Shown here: positions 8,218 to 17,504 of the stretch, one piece after another | How positions within the stretch are numbered: the first letter of the stretch is position 1 | Layout of the letters: every line of letters begins with the position of its first letter | Assembly (NCBI GenBank): GCA_020053305.1 | Contig: JAGVNJ010000030.1 | Location: 23,940-87,939, forward strand | Direction of reading: 5' to 3' | Source: Candidatus Edwardsiibacteriota bacterium | GTDB lineage: Bacteria > Edwardsbacteria > AC1 > EtOH8 | DNA length: 64,000 nucleotides | Program-made: the position numbers and the translations under genes | Notes under the pieces: generated by a model | Databases searched by the model: none | Told to the model about the DNA's origin: nothing | What the model saw: only the letters and a program-made list of their open reading frames with translations

Positions 8218-11200
8218 TGAAAGCCAAATACAGCAACATAATCATTGCCCTTTGCGCCGGGATCATCCTCCTGGGTTTGCTGATACTGGTTATTTATCTG
8301 CCCAGTCCCAGTTTCCAGAAGGAGGTCAAGCTGGAAACCAACAATGCCCTGTCGGAAATTCTGGGCCGGGAGTTTTCCCTTGGCGCGGTAGAATTCCATT
8401 TTCCTTTCACTATCGTGATCAATGAGGTGGCTATTGCTTCCCGTGATTCCCTGGCGCGCGGCCGGCTTATATCCGCCCCCCGGATAAAGCTGCAGGCCCA
8501 TCCCTGGTATACAGCCACCCGGAGGCGGCTGGTTATCGGGAAGGTGGAACTGACTGATGCCAGGGTGTGCCTGGTTCGGGACAGCAGCGGCATCTGGAAC
8601 TTTGACGGCATGTTCAAATCCGACACCACCAAGCCCAAAGGCAAAATGAACCTGCCGCCGCTGTCGGTGGAGGATATTTCTTTTAAGAATTTGTCGGTCT
8701 CCGTAGAGACACCGGGAAATAAACAACTTATCGAAGACATCAATATTCAGCTGGGCTTGAAGATGGGGGGCGAAAAGCTGTCGGCCACCCTAAAAAAAAT
8801 CAAAGCCTATGATAAAACCCGGAATATAAATTTGACAAAAGGGTCGGGCGATTTTGCCATATCCGGCGATACCCTCAAGCTGAAAGAATTTGAGATGAAT
8901 ACGGTAAACAGCCGGATATATTTGTCGGTGAAATTTAATCCCAAATCCCAGGAAATAGATCTGTCCAAGCTAGATATTAGTTTCGGAATGGCAGATATCC
9001 CCCGGATCATAAGATCCGAGGGGCAGAATTGGTCGGGGAATGTTGCCGTCTCGGCCGCCCTCAAGGGGAGCCTATCCTCTCCGCAGGGCAGCCTGTCAAT
9101 CCGTTCCCGGGAGCTGAAGATAAATGGTTTGGAGTTATCCGGCTTAGATGTTAAGATTCAGGTGAAGGACAATCTGGTAGACTTGACCAAGCTGTATTTG
9201 AATGCCGGGAAAGGCAATATCGAGGGCGAGGGGCAGGTGGATTTGAAGAGCCAAGTCTACGATTTTCTGCTACTGTTCAATCAAAGTGACTTCGGCGCCG
9301 CTTTGGCAAAAGGGGACATCCCCCTTAAAACTGAGATAAACGGAGATCTGCGGATAAAGGGAAGAGGCTTCGATCCCCAAAAGGCCAGGGTATCTGTCGG
9401 CCTGATTTTAACCAAAAGCCTGGTCAATTCCATTCCGGTGGACCAGCTGCTCTGCAACCTGATTTATGGTGATCGGGCCGTTTTTATCGAAAGATTCGAT
9501 CTTACCAGCGGCCAGGCTAAACTGAAGGTCAGAGGGGATATCTTCAAGGAGGCCCTCAGCGTGGACGTGGAGACCGACGAAATAGAGCTGGCCCAATTTG
9601 GGCCCCTGCTGGGGCTGAAGGACTTTCAGGGCAAACTGCGCTTCACCGGGCTGATCTCCGGCCTGACCAAGGATCCCGATGTGATCGGCACCTTCCGCTT
9701 GAAGGAGGCCGTCATCTCCAATTTCTCCTGCCTTTATTTTGACGGAAGCATGTCCCTGAAACAGCTGGCATCCAAACCGCAGGGGGACGGTAAATTCGTG
9801 GCCACCGGCCTGGCCATCGGCAGTCAGACCATAGATCGGGTGGAGCTGCTGACCGAGCTTCGGGGCCTGGATTGGGGAGGGCTTTCGGTTCACGTGGTCA
9901 AGGATTCCATCACCGAGGCCATGGCAACCGGCCTGGTGGAACTGAGGGGAAAACAGATAAATCTGTCCATCAGCAAGCTGTTCTACAATTTCGGCGATCA
10001 GACGGTGGTCAACAGCCAGCCGATACGCCTATCAATTGAGGGATCCAACATAAACCTGGAACCCACCAAACTGATTGCCGGGCGGGGGTCAATATCGCTG
10101 GAGGGATTTTACCACAGCGATAAAAGCGTCTATCTCAAGCTTAACGGCGATGCCATTGACAGCCGTAAAATAGTGGAACTGTTCAACCTTAAAAAGACAG
10201 TGCACGGGTTGTTGGATTTTGACATAAATATATCAGGCAGCCTGAATGCCCCGGAGATGACGGCCAGACTGCTTTTGAATAATGCCAGATTCGAGCAGTT
10301 CACGGCGGATCGGGTGACGATCGATTGCCGGTATGCCGACCAGGTTGTCAACCTGGACAAGCTGGCTGTCACCCGTTACGGCCAACTGTCGGAGATCGTC
10401 CTCAGCATTCCCATAAACCTGGGGATCGGCCCCGAGCTGGGAAAGATGCAGGATCAGCCGATGTCGGGCGAGGTGATACTGAGGGACATCGGGACCTGGG
10501 CGTTTTACCCCATGGCCGATCTGTTGAGCGTCTATGAGGGGAAGGTGGACCTGAGCGTCAAGCTTTCTGGCACGCCTTTCAAACCACTGTTGAACGGCCA
10601 GATGACCATCGCCAACGCCAAGATGGTGCTTCGCCCCTTCGGGATGTACCTGCACAAGGTCCAGGCCTTGGCCCATTTCAACGCCGACAGTTTGGTGATA
10701 GACAACATCACCGCCAGCACCGAGAACCAGGGGAGGGTGGAGATAAAACGCGGCGAGATCATCCTGGATAAATTCATTCCCTCCGCCATGTATTTTCTGA
10801 TCGAGGTCGAAAAAGCCCCGGTCAGAAACATTCCTTTCATCGAGGGCAATGTCAACGCCCGGATCACGATCGGAGGAACGGTCAATTACCCCAAGATCAA
10901 AGGGGAGGTGTACGCCAATTCGGCCCTGATCACCCTGCCCTTCGCCCCGGCCGAGGAGCCCCCGCCGCCGGAGGGCGGGGCCAAGCCGCTGGACCTGGAC
11001 CTGTCGATTACCGGCTCCCAGGGGATCTGGCTCAGGAATGCCGACGCCGACATCGAGCTTAAGATCGAGAACCTCAACGTCCGGATGCAGCAGAACGTGC
11101 TGTTCCTGTCCGGACGGCTGGAGACCATCCGAGGGGAATATCGTTTTGCCGACCGCCGGTTTGACATCACCGAAGGCCAGCTGACCTTCACCAATGCCGC

Positions 11201-11723
11201 GGTCATCAATCCGGAGCTGAACCTTTCGGCCCAGACCGAGCTGAACGACGAGAAACGGACCAGGGTTTTTCTGAAGGTGAGCGGCTCGGCCCTGCAGCCC
11301 AAGCTGTCCTTCACCTCCGAGCCATCGATGTCGGAACAGGACATCCTGACAATGATTTCGGTGGGCATGAAGCTTGAGGGAGAGGACAACGGCGACCTTA
11401 CCGAACAGGTGATCAACCGGGGGGCCGATTATCTGAGCAATATGCTGGGGGGCATGATCCAGAAGAAGACCGGTTTGGTGGATGTGGTCAAGATGAAGAC
11501 CTATACCGGCCAGGAGAAGGGGGCCGAAGTGACCCTGGGCAAATATGTGACCCGGAATGTTTTCGTCAGCTACACCCGGGGCTTTGCCGCCGACCTGAGC
11601 GAAGAGTTCAGGGCGGAATATCTGTTTGGCAAAAGGAGCGCCCTGTTCGTTCAACGCTCCAAGGATGAGGCCAATGACGAACAGAAGATCAACCTGGGCA
11701 TCAGAATGAAATTTAAATATTAA
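8217..11723 (+). CDS. tamB: TamB/DUF490 translocation-assembly protein
   Basis: This 1168 aa AsmA-like protein has one N-terminal membrane helix (IIIALCAGIILLGLLILVIYL). A very long periplasmic beta-rich region with repeated amphipathic strands follows. It ends in the conserved DUF490/TamB domain, with segments LDLSITGSQGIWLRN, RGEYRFADRRFDITEGQL, PSMSEQDILTMISVGM and a terminal ...INLGIRMKFKY. TamB proteins form a groove spanning the periplasm and partner an Omp85 protein. That partner is encoded immediately upstream with a 1-bp overlap. A long antisense frame exists here but is a codon-bias shadow. Confidence 0.88.
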   Translation: MKAKYSNIIIALCAGIILLGLLILVIYLPSPSFQKEVKLETNNALSEILGREFSLGAVEFHFPFTIVINEVAIASRDSLARGRLISAPRIKLQAHPWYTATRRRLVIGKVELTDARVCLVRDSSGIWNFDGMFKSDTTKPKGKMNLPPLSVEDISFKNLSVSVETPGNKQLIEDINIQLGLKMGGEKLSATLKKIKAYDKTRNINLTKGSGDFAISGDTLKLKEFEMNTVNSRIYLSVKFNPKSQEIDLSKLDISFGMADIPRIIRSEGQNWSGNVAVSAALKGSLSSPQGSLSIRSRELKINGLELSGLDVKIQVKDNLVDLTKLYLNAGKGNIEGEGQVDLKSQVYDFLLLFNQSDFGAALAKGDIPLKTEINGDLRIKGRGFDPQKARVSVGLILTKSLVNSIPVDQLLCNLIYGDRAVFIERFDLTSGQAKLKVRGDIFKEALSVDVETDEIELAQFGPLLGLKDFQGKLRFTGLISGLTKDPDVIGTFRLKEAVISNFSCLYFDGSMSLKQLASKPQGDGKFVATGLAIGSQTIDRVELLTELRGLDWGGLSVHVVKDSITEAMATGLVELRGKQINLSISKLFYNFGDQTVVNSQPIRLSIEGSNINLEPTKLIAGRGSISLEGFYHSDKSVYLKLNGDAIDSRKIVELFNLKKTVHGLLDFDINISGSLNAPEMTARLLLNNARFEQFTADRVTIDCRYADQVVNLDKLAVTRYGQLSEIVLSIPINLGIGPELGKMQDQPMSGEVILRDIGTWAFYPMADLLSVYEGKVDLSVKLSGTPFKPLLNGQMTIANAKMVLRPFGMYLHKVQALAHFNADSLVIDNITASTENQGRVEIKRGEIILDKFIPSAMYFLIEVEKAPVRNIPFIEGNVNARITIGGTVNYPKIKGEVYANSALITLPFAPAEEPPPPEGGAKPLDLDLSITGSQGIWLRNADADIELKIENLNVRMQQNVLFLSGRLETIRGEYRFADRRFDITEGQLTFTNAAVINPELNLSAQTELNDEKRTRVFLKVSGSALQPKLSFTSEPSMSEQDILTMISVGMKLEGEDNGDLTEQVINRGADYLSNMLGGMIQKKTGLVDVVKMKTYTGQEKGAEVTLGKYVTRNVFVSYTRGFAADLSEEFRAEYLFGKRSALFVQRSKDEANDEQKINLGIRMKFKY

Positions 11724-11733
11724 GACGGGTGAT

Positions 11734-12738
11734 ATGCAGAAGAGAACCATCCTGGCAAGCCTGGCGCTTTTTAGCGCCTCTTGTCTGTCGGCTTCTCCCA
11801 TAGACTGGCTGACCTACCAGGGGCCGGCGGTGGGGGCCCGGGCGGCGGCCCTTTCCGGCAGCATCGTCGCCGATGATAACGACCCCAATCTAACCTTTTG
11901 GAACCCGGCCGGCCTGGCCAACATCAAATGGTCAATGGCCTCCTGCAGCTACCTTCATTCCATGGGACTGCTGTTCGACCCGGTCTTCTCCGGTCCCAAG
12001 CGGCTTAACTACTTGGTTTTTGCCGGGAAGGGCATGGGAATAGCCTGGCGATCGGCGGCCCGTTATATCGGGTCAGATTTAACGCTCGAGGGAGCGGATT
12101 CGGTAAATACTTATTTAAAATACGGGGTTGATGAATTTGCCGTTGCCGTTGCCAAGAAGGACGACCTGCATCAGTCGATGTCTTTGGGGCTGTCGGCCAA
12201 GCTGATCTCGGCCAGGATGACCGAGGTCAAACAGAAAAAGATCGACACCCTTTGGAGCCAGGCTGATATCACCGATGAGAACGGGATAGGCTACGGCCTG
12301 GACCTGGGATTTCACGGCGGCCGGGAACCCTTCATGGTCGGCATCAATGTTCAGAACCTGATGGGGAAGGTCTATTGGAAGGATTTTGACGACGACAAGC
12401 TGAAGCCCAAGATCTACGGGGGGATCTCCTGGCACAACGGAAAATTGCCCAAAATTACGGCCAGCGCCGAAAAATTCTGGGGGAAGGGTGTTCCGGAGTT
12501 GAAATACATGGCGGGTGGGGAATACAAATATAATATGCCGGGATACGGGGCGGTAGTCTTCAGGGCCGGTGCCAGCCAATATAGAAAATCCCCGGACGGC
12601 GAATACGACTGGTCGGTGGGGCTGGGATATATCTATAAAAGCATTTTGGTGGACGCCGCCAGCATGGATCAGAAGGGTTCAATCGACGGAACGCGGCAGA
12701 AGACCTACATGGCCTCCTTGAGCCTTTTCCTGGAATAA
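11734..12738 (+). CDS. PorV/UPF0164-family outer-membrane protein
   Basis: This 334 aa beta-barrel candidate has a signal peptide (MQKRTILASLALFSASCLSA). The family hallmark follows: GARAAALSGSIVADDNDPN then FWNPAGLANI. PorV-like FadL-fold proteins act as shuttles or anchors for type IX-secreted substrates in Bacteroidetes, and homologues are frequent in candidate phyla. It is the last gene of the murA-tamB run and ends at a strong terminator. A second member of the family is at 31357-32328 and a protein with a FlgD/type IX-like C-terminus is at 48920-50572, which makes a secretion role plausible but unproven. Confidence 0.72.
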   Translation: MQKRTILASLALFSASCLSASPIDWLTYQGPAVGARAAALSGSIVADDNDPNLTFWNPAGLANIKWSMASCSYLHSMGLLFDPVFSGPKRLNYLVFAGKGMGIAWRSAARYIGSDLTLEGADSVNTYLKYGVDEFAVAVAKKDDLHQSMSLGLSAKLISARMTEVKQKKIDTLWSQADITDENGIGYGLDLGFHGGREPFMVGINVQNLMGKVYWKDFDDDKLKPKIYGGISWHNGKLPKITASAEKFWGKGVPELKYMAGGEYKYNMPGYGAVVFRAGASQYRKSPDGEYDWSVGLGYIYKSILVDAASMDQKGSIDGTRQKTYMASLSLFLE

Positions 12739-12751
12739 ATTGCGAAGACCC

Positions 12752-12788
12752 AAAACGCCCGGTTTGCCCGGGCGTTTTATTTTTTTAT
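12752..12788 (+). terminator. Rho-independent terminator after porV-like gene
   Basis: An 11-bp GC-rich stem AAAACGCCCGG (12752-12762) / CCGGGCGTTTT (12768-12778) with a 5-nt loop, followed by TTATTTTTTT. Strong candidate. Confidence 0.88.
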
Positions 12789-12795
12789 GGCCCTA

Positions 12796-12824
12796 TTGAC
12801 AAAGCCGGCCCAAGCTGATATAAT
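12796..12824 (+). promoter_or_regulatory. Consensus sigma-70 promoter of the mla/efflux operon
   Basis: TTGACA (12796-12801), 17 bp spacer, TATAAT (12819-12824). A perfect match in both boxes; the mlaE start is 40 bp downstream. Confidence 0.85.
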
Positions 12825-12826
12825 CC

Positions 12827-12842
12827 GACTGACTGGTCAGTC
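12827..12842 (+). promoter_or_regulatory. Palindromic TetR-type operator
   Basis: GACTGAC-TG-GTCAGTC is a perfect 7+2+7 inverted repeat starting two bases after the -10 box, so it covers the transcription start. The ACTGACTGGTCAGT core resembles operators of many TetR repressors. A TetR gene is the fourth gene of the operon it would control, which suggests autoregulation (inference). Confidence 0.7.
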
Positions 12843-12863
12843 AATAAATGAACGGTAAGGTTA

Positions 12864-13637
12864 ATGAATAAATACATCACCAGTAAAATATCCGGCGCCT
12901 TCTCGGAGATATACCGCTTTTTCTTCTTTCAATGGGAGGTGTTGAGGCGGTTCCTTCGGCCGCCCTATTACGGTAAGACCATCTGGGAGCAGATGGACCG
13001 GATCGGGGTGGATTCGCTTTCCATTGTCGTGCTGGTGGGTTTCTTCACCGGATTTGTCCTGGCCTTTCAGATAGGCTATGCCATGATGCGGTTCGGCGCC
13101 AAGATATACGTGGGCGGCATCGTGGCGGTCTCCCTGGTGCGGGAGCTGGGGCCGGTGCTGATAGCCATGGTCTTTGCCGGGCGGGTGGGGGCCGGGATAA
13201 CCGCCGAGCTGGGCGCCATGCAGGTATCCGAGCAGATAGACGCCATGAGGGCGCTGGCCACCGACCCTTTGCGAAAGCTGGTGATGACCAGGGTCATCGC
13301 TTCCACCCTGATGCTGCCGGTGTTGGTGGTCTTCGGGGACTTGGTCGGCATTTTTGGGGGAATGCTGGTGGGGGTGCTGAACCTGGGGCTGACCGCATCG
13401 TTCTATAAAAGTTCGGTGATAAACTCCCTGGTGTTCAACGATCTGTTCAGCGGGCTGCTAAAACCGCTGGTTTTCGGGGCCATGATCTCCCTGGTGGCCT
13501 GTTATTACGGGATCAACACCAAGGGCGGCACCAAGGGGGTGGGAGAGGCCGTGACCAGAACGGTGGTGGTATCCTCGGTGCTGATTTTCCTGTTGGATGC
13601 GGTCATAACCAAACTGTTATTTTTGCTGGGAATATGA
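12864..13637 (+). CDS. mlaE: MlaE-family ABC transporter permease
   Basis: This 257 aa inner-membrane permease of the MlaE/DUF140 family moves phospholipid between inner membrane and the periplasmic MCE protein. Typical stretches are FTGFVLAFQIGYAMMRFGA, LVRELGPVLIAMVFAGRVGA and ITAELGAMQVSEQIDAMRAL, followed by the conserved YYGINTKGGTKGVGEA near the C-terminus. About five to six hydrophobic segments. First gene after the promoter/operator. mlaF follows 15 bp later and mlaD overlaps mlaF, so the core E-F-D set is complete. No MlaB or MlaC homologue is adjacent. Confidence 0.9.
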   Translation: MNKYITSKISGAFSEIYRFFFFQWEVLRRFLRPPYYGKTIWEQMDRIGVDSLSIVVLVGFFTGFVLAFQIGYAMMRFGAKIYVGGIVAVSLVRELGPVLIAMVFAGRVGAGITAELGAMQVSEQIDAMRALATDPLRKLVMTRVIASTLMLPVLVVFGDLVGIFGGMLVGVLNLGLTASFYKSSVINSLVFNDLFSGLLKPLVFGAMISLVACYYGINTKGGTKGVGEAVTRTVVVSSVLIFLLDAVITKLLFLLGI

Positions 13638-13652
13638 TATGGATCAGGGCGG

Positions 13653-14396
13653 ATGATAGAATTAATTGATATACATAAATCCTTCGAGGGGAAGCAGGTG
13701 CTGAAGGGCGTCAGCCTTTCCCTGGGCGACGGCGAAACCATCGTGATACTTGGGCGCTCGGGCTGCGGCAAGAGCGTGCTGCTAAAGATCATCCTGCGCC
13801 TGCTCAAACAGGACCAGGGCTCGATCCTGATCGACGGCAGCGATACCACCCGTTACCGCGAGGAGCAGATGATGCCGGTTCGGAAGCGGATGGGAATGCT
13901 GTTTCAGGGCGCGGCATTGTTCGACTCCTTCAATGTGGGGGAGAACGTGGCCTATGCCCTCAGGGAACATACCAAACTCTCCGAGGAACAGATAGGGGCC
14001 AAGGTGGCCGAATGCCTGGAATTTGTGGAGCTGTCCGGGACCGGGCGTCTTATGCCATCCGAGCTATCCGGCGGGATGAAGAAGCGGGTGGCCCTGGCCA
14101 GGGCCATGGCCCTGGATCCGGTCTATATGTTCTACGACGAGCCCACCACCGGGCTGGATCCCCTGACCTCAAGGAAGATAAACCAGCTGATCCGCAAGCT
14201 TCAGACGGAGCGCAACGTATCCTCGATCGTGGTCACCCACGAGATCGCCAACGCCTTTCAGGTGGCCGACCGGTTCGTGGTCATCAAGGACGGGGAGATA
14301 CTGATGGCCGGAAGCGCCGCCGAGATCAAGGGATCCAAGTTGAAATTTGTTCAGGATTTTATAAAAGGAGGGATAATAAGCGATGGCGGGCAGTAG
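13653..14396 (+). CDS. mlaF: MlaF-family ABC transporter ATPase
   Basis: This 247 aa ATP-binding subunit powers the MlaE permease. Walker A is GRSGCGKS, the Q-loop lies in MGMLFQGAALFDS, the signature is LSGGMKKRVALARAM, and Walker B is MFYDEPTTGLDP with the H-loop VVTHEI. The FQGAALFDS segment is typical of the Mla/Ttg2A branch. ATG 13653 has GGGCGG upstream. Its 3' end overlaps mlaD by 14 bp, indicating coupled translation. Confidence 0.92.
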   Translation: MIELIDIHKSFEGKQVLKGVSLSLGDGETIVILGRSGCGKSVLLKIILRLLKQDQGSILIDGSDTTRYREEQMMPVRKRMGMLFQGAALFDSFNVGENVAYALREHTKLSEEQIGAKVAECLEFVELSGTGRLMPSELSGGMKKRVALARAMALDPVYMFYDEPTTGLDPLTSRKINQLIRKLQTERNVSSIVVTHEIANAFQVADRFVVIKDGEILMAGSAAEIKGSKLKFVQDFIKGGIISDGGQ

Positions 14397-15342
14397 AATA
14401 TCACACGAGTTGAAGGTGGGGGCCCTGATCACCGGTGGACTGATCATTGCCCTGATAACCATTTTCTCGGTGGGCGAGCGCCAGGGTTTGCTCAAGCAGA
14501 GATATTTTCTAAAGAGCCAGTTCGACGATGTCGGCGGCCTGCAGAAAGGCGCTCCGGTCAGGGTCTCCGGCTTCCAGGTGGGGGTGGTGAACAGCATCGA
14601 CCTGGTGGAGACGTCCGGAAAACCAAGGGTGGAGGTAACCCTGCGGATAGAGAAAAGCTGGCAGTCCAAGATCAGGAGGGGATCGGTGGCCAGGATCAGC
14701 AGCCTGGGATTGTTGGGCGACAAGCTGGTGGAGATAGTTCCGGCCGGGCCGGACGGCGCCCTGCTTAAAAACGGGGACCTTCTGTCCACCAAGGAGGTGA
14801 TGCCTCCGGAGGAGATACTGGCCAGGGCCGCCGAGATATCCGATACCCTGATGTCCACCGCCTATTCCCTGAACGCGATAATAAAGAAAGTGGAAAAGGG
14901 CACCGGGACGCTGGGCAAGATGATAGACGACCCCAGGCTGTACACCAACCTGGATTCCGTTTTGGTGACCCTCAACCACTTGATGATAACAATAAAATCA
15001 GGCCAGGGATCTTTGGCCATGCTGATCAAGGATCCCGCCCTGTATAAAAACCTCAACCAATCGCTGGCCAACGCCAACGCCATCTCCGACAGCCTGAGGC
15101 GGGGACAGGGCAGTCTGGGCAAGCTGCTGCGGGAGCCGGATGTCTACAACACACTGGACTCCACCTCCAAACGCCTGGATGTCATTCTCTCCCGGATGGA
15201 GAGGGGTGAGGGGACATTGGGCAAACTATCCAAGGACGAGGAGATGTATAAAAAACTGAAGGAATCGTCCGATGACTTGAATAAACTTATCAAGGACCTG
15301 AAGGAAAACCCCAAGAAGTACCTGGGGGTCAGTATCTTTTAA
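14383..15342 (+). CDS. mlaD: MlaD/MCE-domain lipid-transport protein
   Basis: This 319 aa protein has an N-terminal membrane helix (VGALITGGLIIALITIFSVG). A single MCE domain follows (about residues 40-120, FDDVGGLQKGAPVRVSGFQ). A long helical C-terminal tail contains repeated GQGSLxxLLxxPxxYxxL units (GTGTLGKMIDDPRLYTNL, GQGSLAMLIKDPALYKNL, GQGSLGKLLREPDVYNTL). MCE proteins form hexameric periplasmic channels for lipid. The tail repeats probably build a helical barrel as in longer MCE proteins. Partner of the upstream permease and ATPase. Confidence 0.88.
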   Translation: MAGSRISHELKVGALITGGLIIALITIFSVGERQGLLKQRYFLKSQFDDVGGLQKGAPVRVSGFQVGVVNSIDLVETSGKPRVEVTLRIEKSWQSKIRRGSVARISSLGLLGDKLVEIVPAGPDGALLKNGDLLSTKEVMPPEEILARAAEISDTLMSTAYSLNAIIKKVEKGTGTLGKMIDDPRLYTNLDSVLVTLNHLMITIKSGQGSLAMLIKDPALYKNLNQSLANANAISDSLRRGQGSLGKLLREPDVYNTLDSTSKRLDVILSRMERGEGTLGKLSKDEEMYKKLKESSDDLNKLIKDLKENPKKYLGVSIF

Positions 15343-15353
15343 AGGAATTTATA

Positions 15354-15992
15354 ATGAAAAAAATCATTACCGACAAGGTTTCCCGCAAAGAAAGGGAAAA
15401 GCTGGCCCGGCGCTCCGAGATACTGAAAGCGGCCAGAAGGATATTTGCCGAAAAAGGGCTTCACGAAACCACCTTGGATGATATCGCGGTCAAGGCCGAA
15501 CTGGCCAAGGGCACGATATACGGATATTTTGAGAACAAGGATGACCTTTTTTTCTCGGTACTGGAAGAGGCGATCGGCAACCTGGAAAACGTCGTTCAAA
15601 AAACCTGCCAAAGCGATCTGCCTCCACAGGAAAAAATGCTGAACCTGGTGAAAACAATGCTCAGCCTGTTTGAGAAGAACGAGGATCTGATGCAGCTGAT
15701 GACCCGCAACCAGCCCGGCCAGTTGATGCATAAAATGCAGGAAAAAATGCAAAATCATTTCAAGAACCTCATCAAATCGGTATCCGGGGTGTTGCAGGAG
15801 GGGATCCGGCAGGGCTTATTCGGAAAGATAGATACCGAAAAGGCGGCGGCAGCTTTCTTCAATCTGATACATGGCAATGCTATGAGCTCCTTCTGGAACA
15901 AGAGAAAAATATACAACAAGGAAGATCTGGAATTCATGGCAAATTTCTACCTCCATGGCATATCGGTTTACGATGAAAAAGAGAAAAAATAA
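15354..15992 (+). CDS. TetR/AcrR-family transcriptional regulator
   Basis: This 212 aa repressor-type protein has an N-terminal TetR helix-turn-helix, about residues 20-66: ILKAARRIFAEKGLHETTLD then IAVKAELAKGTIYGYFENKD. A helical ligand-binding domain follows. It lies 11 bp after mlaD and immediately before tolC, within the same operon. The palindrome at 12827-12842 over the operon promoter is the likely binding site. The ligand is unknown; a lipid, solvent or drug would fit the transporters controlled. Confidence 0.88.
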   Translation: MKKIITDKVSRKEREKLARRSEILKAARRIFAEKGLHETTLDDIAVKAELAKGTIYGYFENKDDLFFSVLEEAIGNLENVVQKTCQSDLPPQEKMLNLVKTMLSLFEKNEDLMQLMTRNQPGQLMHKMQEKMQNHFKNLIKSVSGVLQEGIRQGLFGKIDTEKAAAAFFNLIHGNAMSSFWNKRKIYNKEDLEFMANFYLHGISVYDEKEKK

Positions 15993-15993
15993 C

Positions 15994-17346
15994 ATGAAAA
16001 TGATAGTTGCCTTATTATCGCTGTTTTCAACACTTGCTGTTGCTAATGATCTGTCGCTGAACCAAGCCATCGACATTGCCCTAAAACAAAACACCGGCCT
16101 GAAGATGGCCGAATATAAGGTCAACTCCGCCCAGGGCCAGCTGATGACCGCCAGGGGGTATCTGGTCCCCCAGCTTTCTGCCTCCGGCAGCCTCCTGCGG
16201 ATGAACAGCCTGATGGACATGAAGCCCGGCCCTACGTATTATCTGCCGGTTCTGGACAGCGCCACCTATGCGCCCACCGGGGACATCGTTTCCATGTCCA
16301 GTGCGGGGATATCGATGGAAAAAATAGGGAATACCTATGCCGGGAAACTATCCGCCAACTGGCCGGTCTATACCGGCGGAAAAATATGGCAGGGCTACCA
16401 GATAAGCCGGTTGAACCGCCAGGCTGCTGAAGAGTCTTACGATAGCGCCAGGGCCGAGGTGATCTATGCCGTCAAGCAGGCTTATTACGGCCTGCTGCTG
16501 GCCCAGAGTGCCTACGCCGTTACCCAAGAGGCGGTAGCCTCCATAAAGAAACATTTAGGGCGGGTGCAGGCCTTATATCAGAAGGGGATGGTCTCCCGTT
16601 ATGATTTGTTGCGGGCCGAGGTCCAGCTTTCGAATATGCAGCCCCAGCTTATCCGTATGCAGAATGCGGTGGAGCTTTCCCGGCAGTCATTCAACATGGT
16701 GCTGAACCGGGAACTGGATGCCCGGGTGATTCTTATCGATTCCATGATATTTCATTTGGTGGAGGTCGACAGCGCTCGGCTGGTAGAGCAGGCCTTTCTA
16801 TCCAGGCCGGAATATAAATCAATTTTAATCAGACAAAAAATGGTTGATAGGGCCAAGCTGATATCCTATGCCGGCTATCAGCCCACCGTGGCCCTGATAG
16901 CCGATTACTCCTACAGCAAGGGATCGGGATTCTCCGGCTCGGATGAATGGCAGAAGAACTGGGACGTGGGGGTATCGGCCAGCTGGCCATTGTTCGACGG
17001 CGGTTCAGGGCTGGGCAAGATCAAGGAAGCCAAAGCCAATGCCCAGCAGCTTAGATTGGCAAAAGAAATGGCGGAGAACGGGATCAAGCTTGAGGTTTCG
17101 GCCAATTACCTGACGATGAAAGCCAATGAAAAGGCCATCTCTTCACAGGATAAGGCAGTGCAGCAGGCACAGGAAGCCCTAAATATAGCTCAAACCCGCT
17201 ATGAGAACGGTCAAGCCACCAATCTGGATGTGCTGGATGCCGAAGTGGCCCTGACCCAGGCCAAGACCAACAAGATTCAAGCCTTGCATGACTATTTACT
17301 AAGCCTGGCCAAACTGGAGAGGGCGGTGGGAGCGGCTTTAAAATAA
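15994..17346 (+). CDS. tolC: TolC-family outer-membrane efflux protein
   Basis: This 450 aa protein has a signal peptide (MKMIVALLSLFSTLAVAN) and two TolC repeats. The first begins LSLNQAIDIALKQNTGLKMA; the second ends with the conserved YENGQATNLDVLDAEVALTQA. Coiled-coil segments form the periplasmic tunnel. I prefer ATG 15994, one base after the TetR stop. ATG 15973, which overlaps TetR and gives a Lys-rich leader, is an alternative. It should form a tripartite pump with the downstream membrane fusion and RND proteins. Confidence 0.9.
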   Translation: MKMIVALLSLFSTLAVANDLSLNQAIDIALKQNTGLKMAEYKVNSAQGQLMTARGYLVPQLSASGSLLRMNSLMDMKPGPTYYLPVLDSATYAPTGDIVSMSSAGISMEKIGNTYAGKLSANWPVYTGGKIWQGYQISRLNRQAAEESYDSARAEVIYAVKQAYYGLLLAQSAYAVTQEAVASIKKHLGRVQALYQKGMVSRYDLLRAEVQLSNMQPQLIRMQNAVELSRQSFNMVLNRELDARVILIDSMIFHLVEVDSARLVEQAFLSRPEYKSILIRQKMVDRAKLISYAGYQPTVALIADYSYSKGSGFSGSDEWQKNWDVGVSASWPLFDGGSGLGKIKEAKANAQQLRLAKEMAENGIKLEVSANYLTMKANEKAISSQDKAVQQAQEALNIAQTRYENGQATNLDVLDAEVALTQAKTNKIQALHDYLLSLAKLERAVGAALK

Positions 17347-17504
17347 GGCAGGATAAGCGTAAATTATAATTTTTATTGGCATCCCAAAATAAAGTGTTTA
17401 TCCGGGGGATCTGTATTGTCGGATATTAGGGTGGCAAAACAATAAGTTCATTCCCGTAAATAACATAAAATAAAGATATACAGTAAAAGGAGCAAGGTTT
17501 ATTC

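Noticed and set aside
10233-11801. 522-codon open frame on the minus strand across the tamB 3' end
   Set aside because: Antisense shadow from GC-biased codons. The translation is rich in Gly, His, Gln and Pro without domains, and the plus-strand TamB protein is well supported.
14862-15200. GQGSL-type internal repeats in mlaD as a DNA repeat or assembly artefact
   Set aside because: The repeats are similar at protein level but diverged in DNA and match the helical tails of MCE proteins.
17347-17504. Possible promoter or leader element upstream of the RND adaptor gene
   Set aside because: AT-rich with a TATAAT-like string at 17363, but no -35 at suitable spacing and no stable hairpin.
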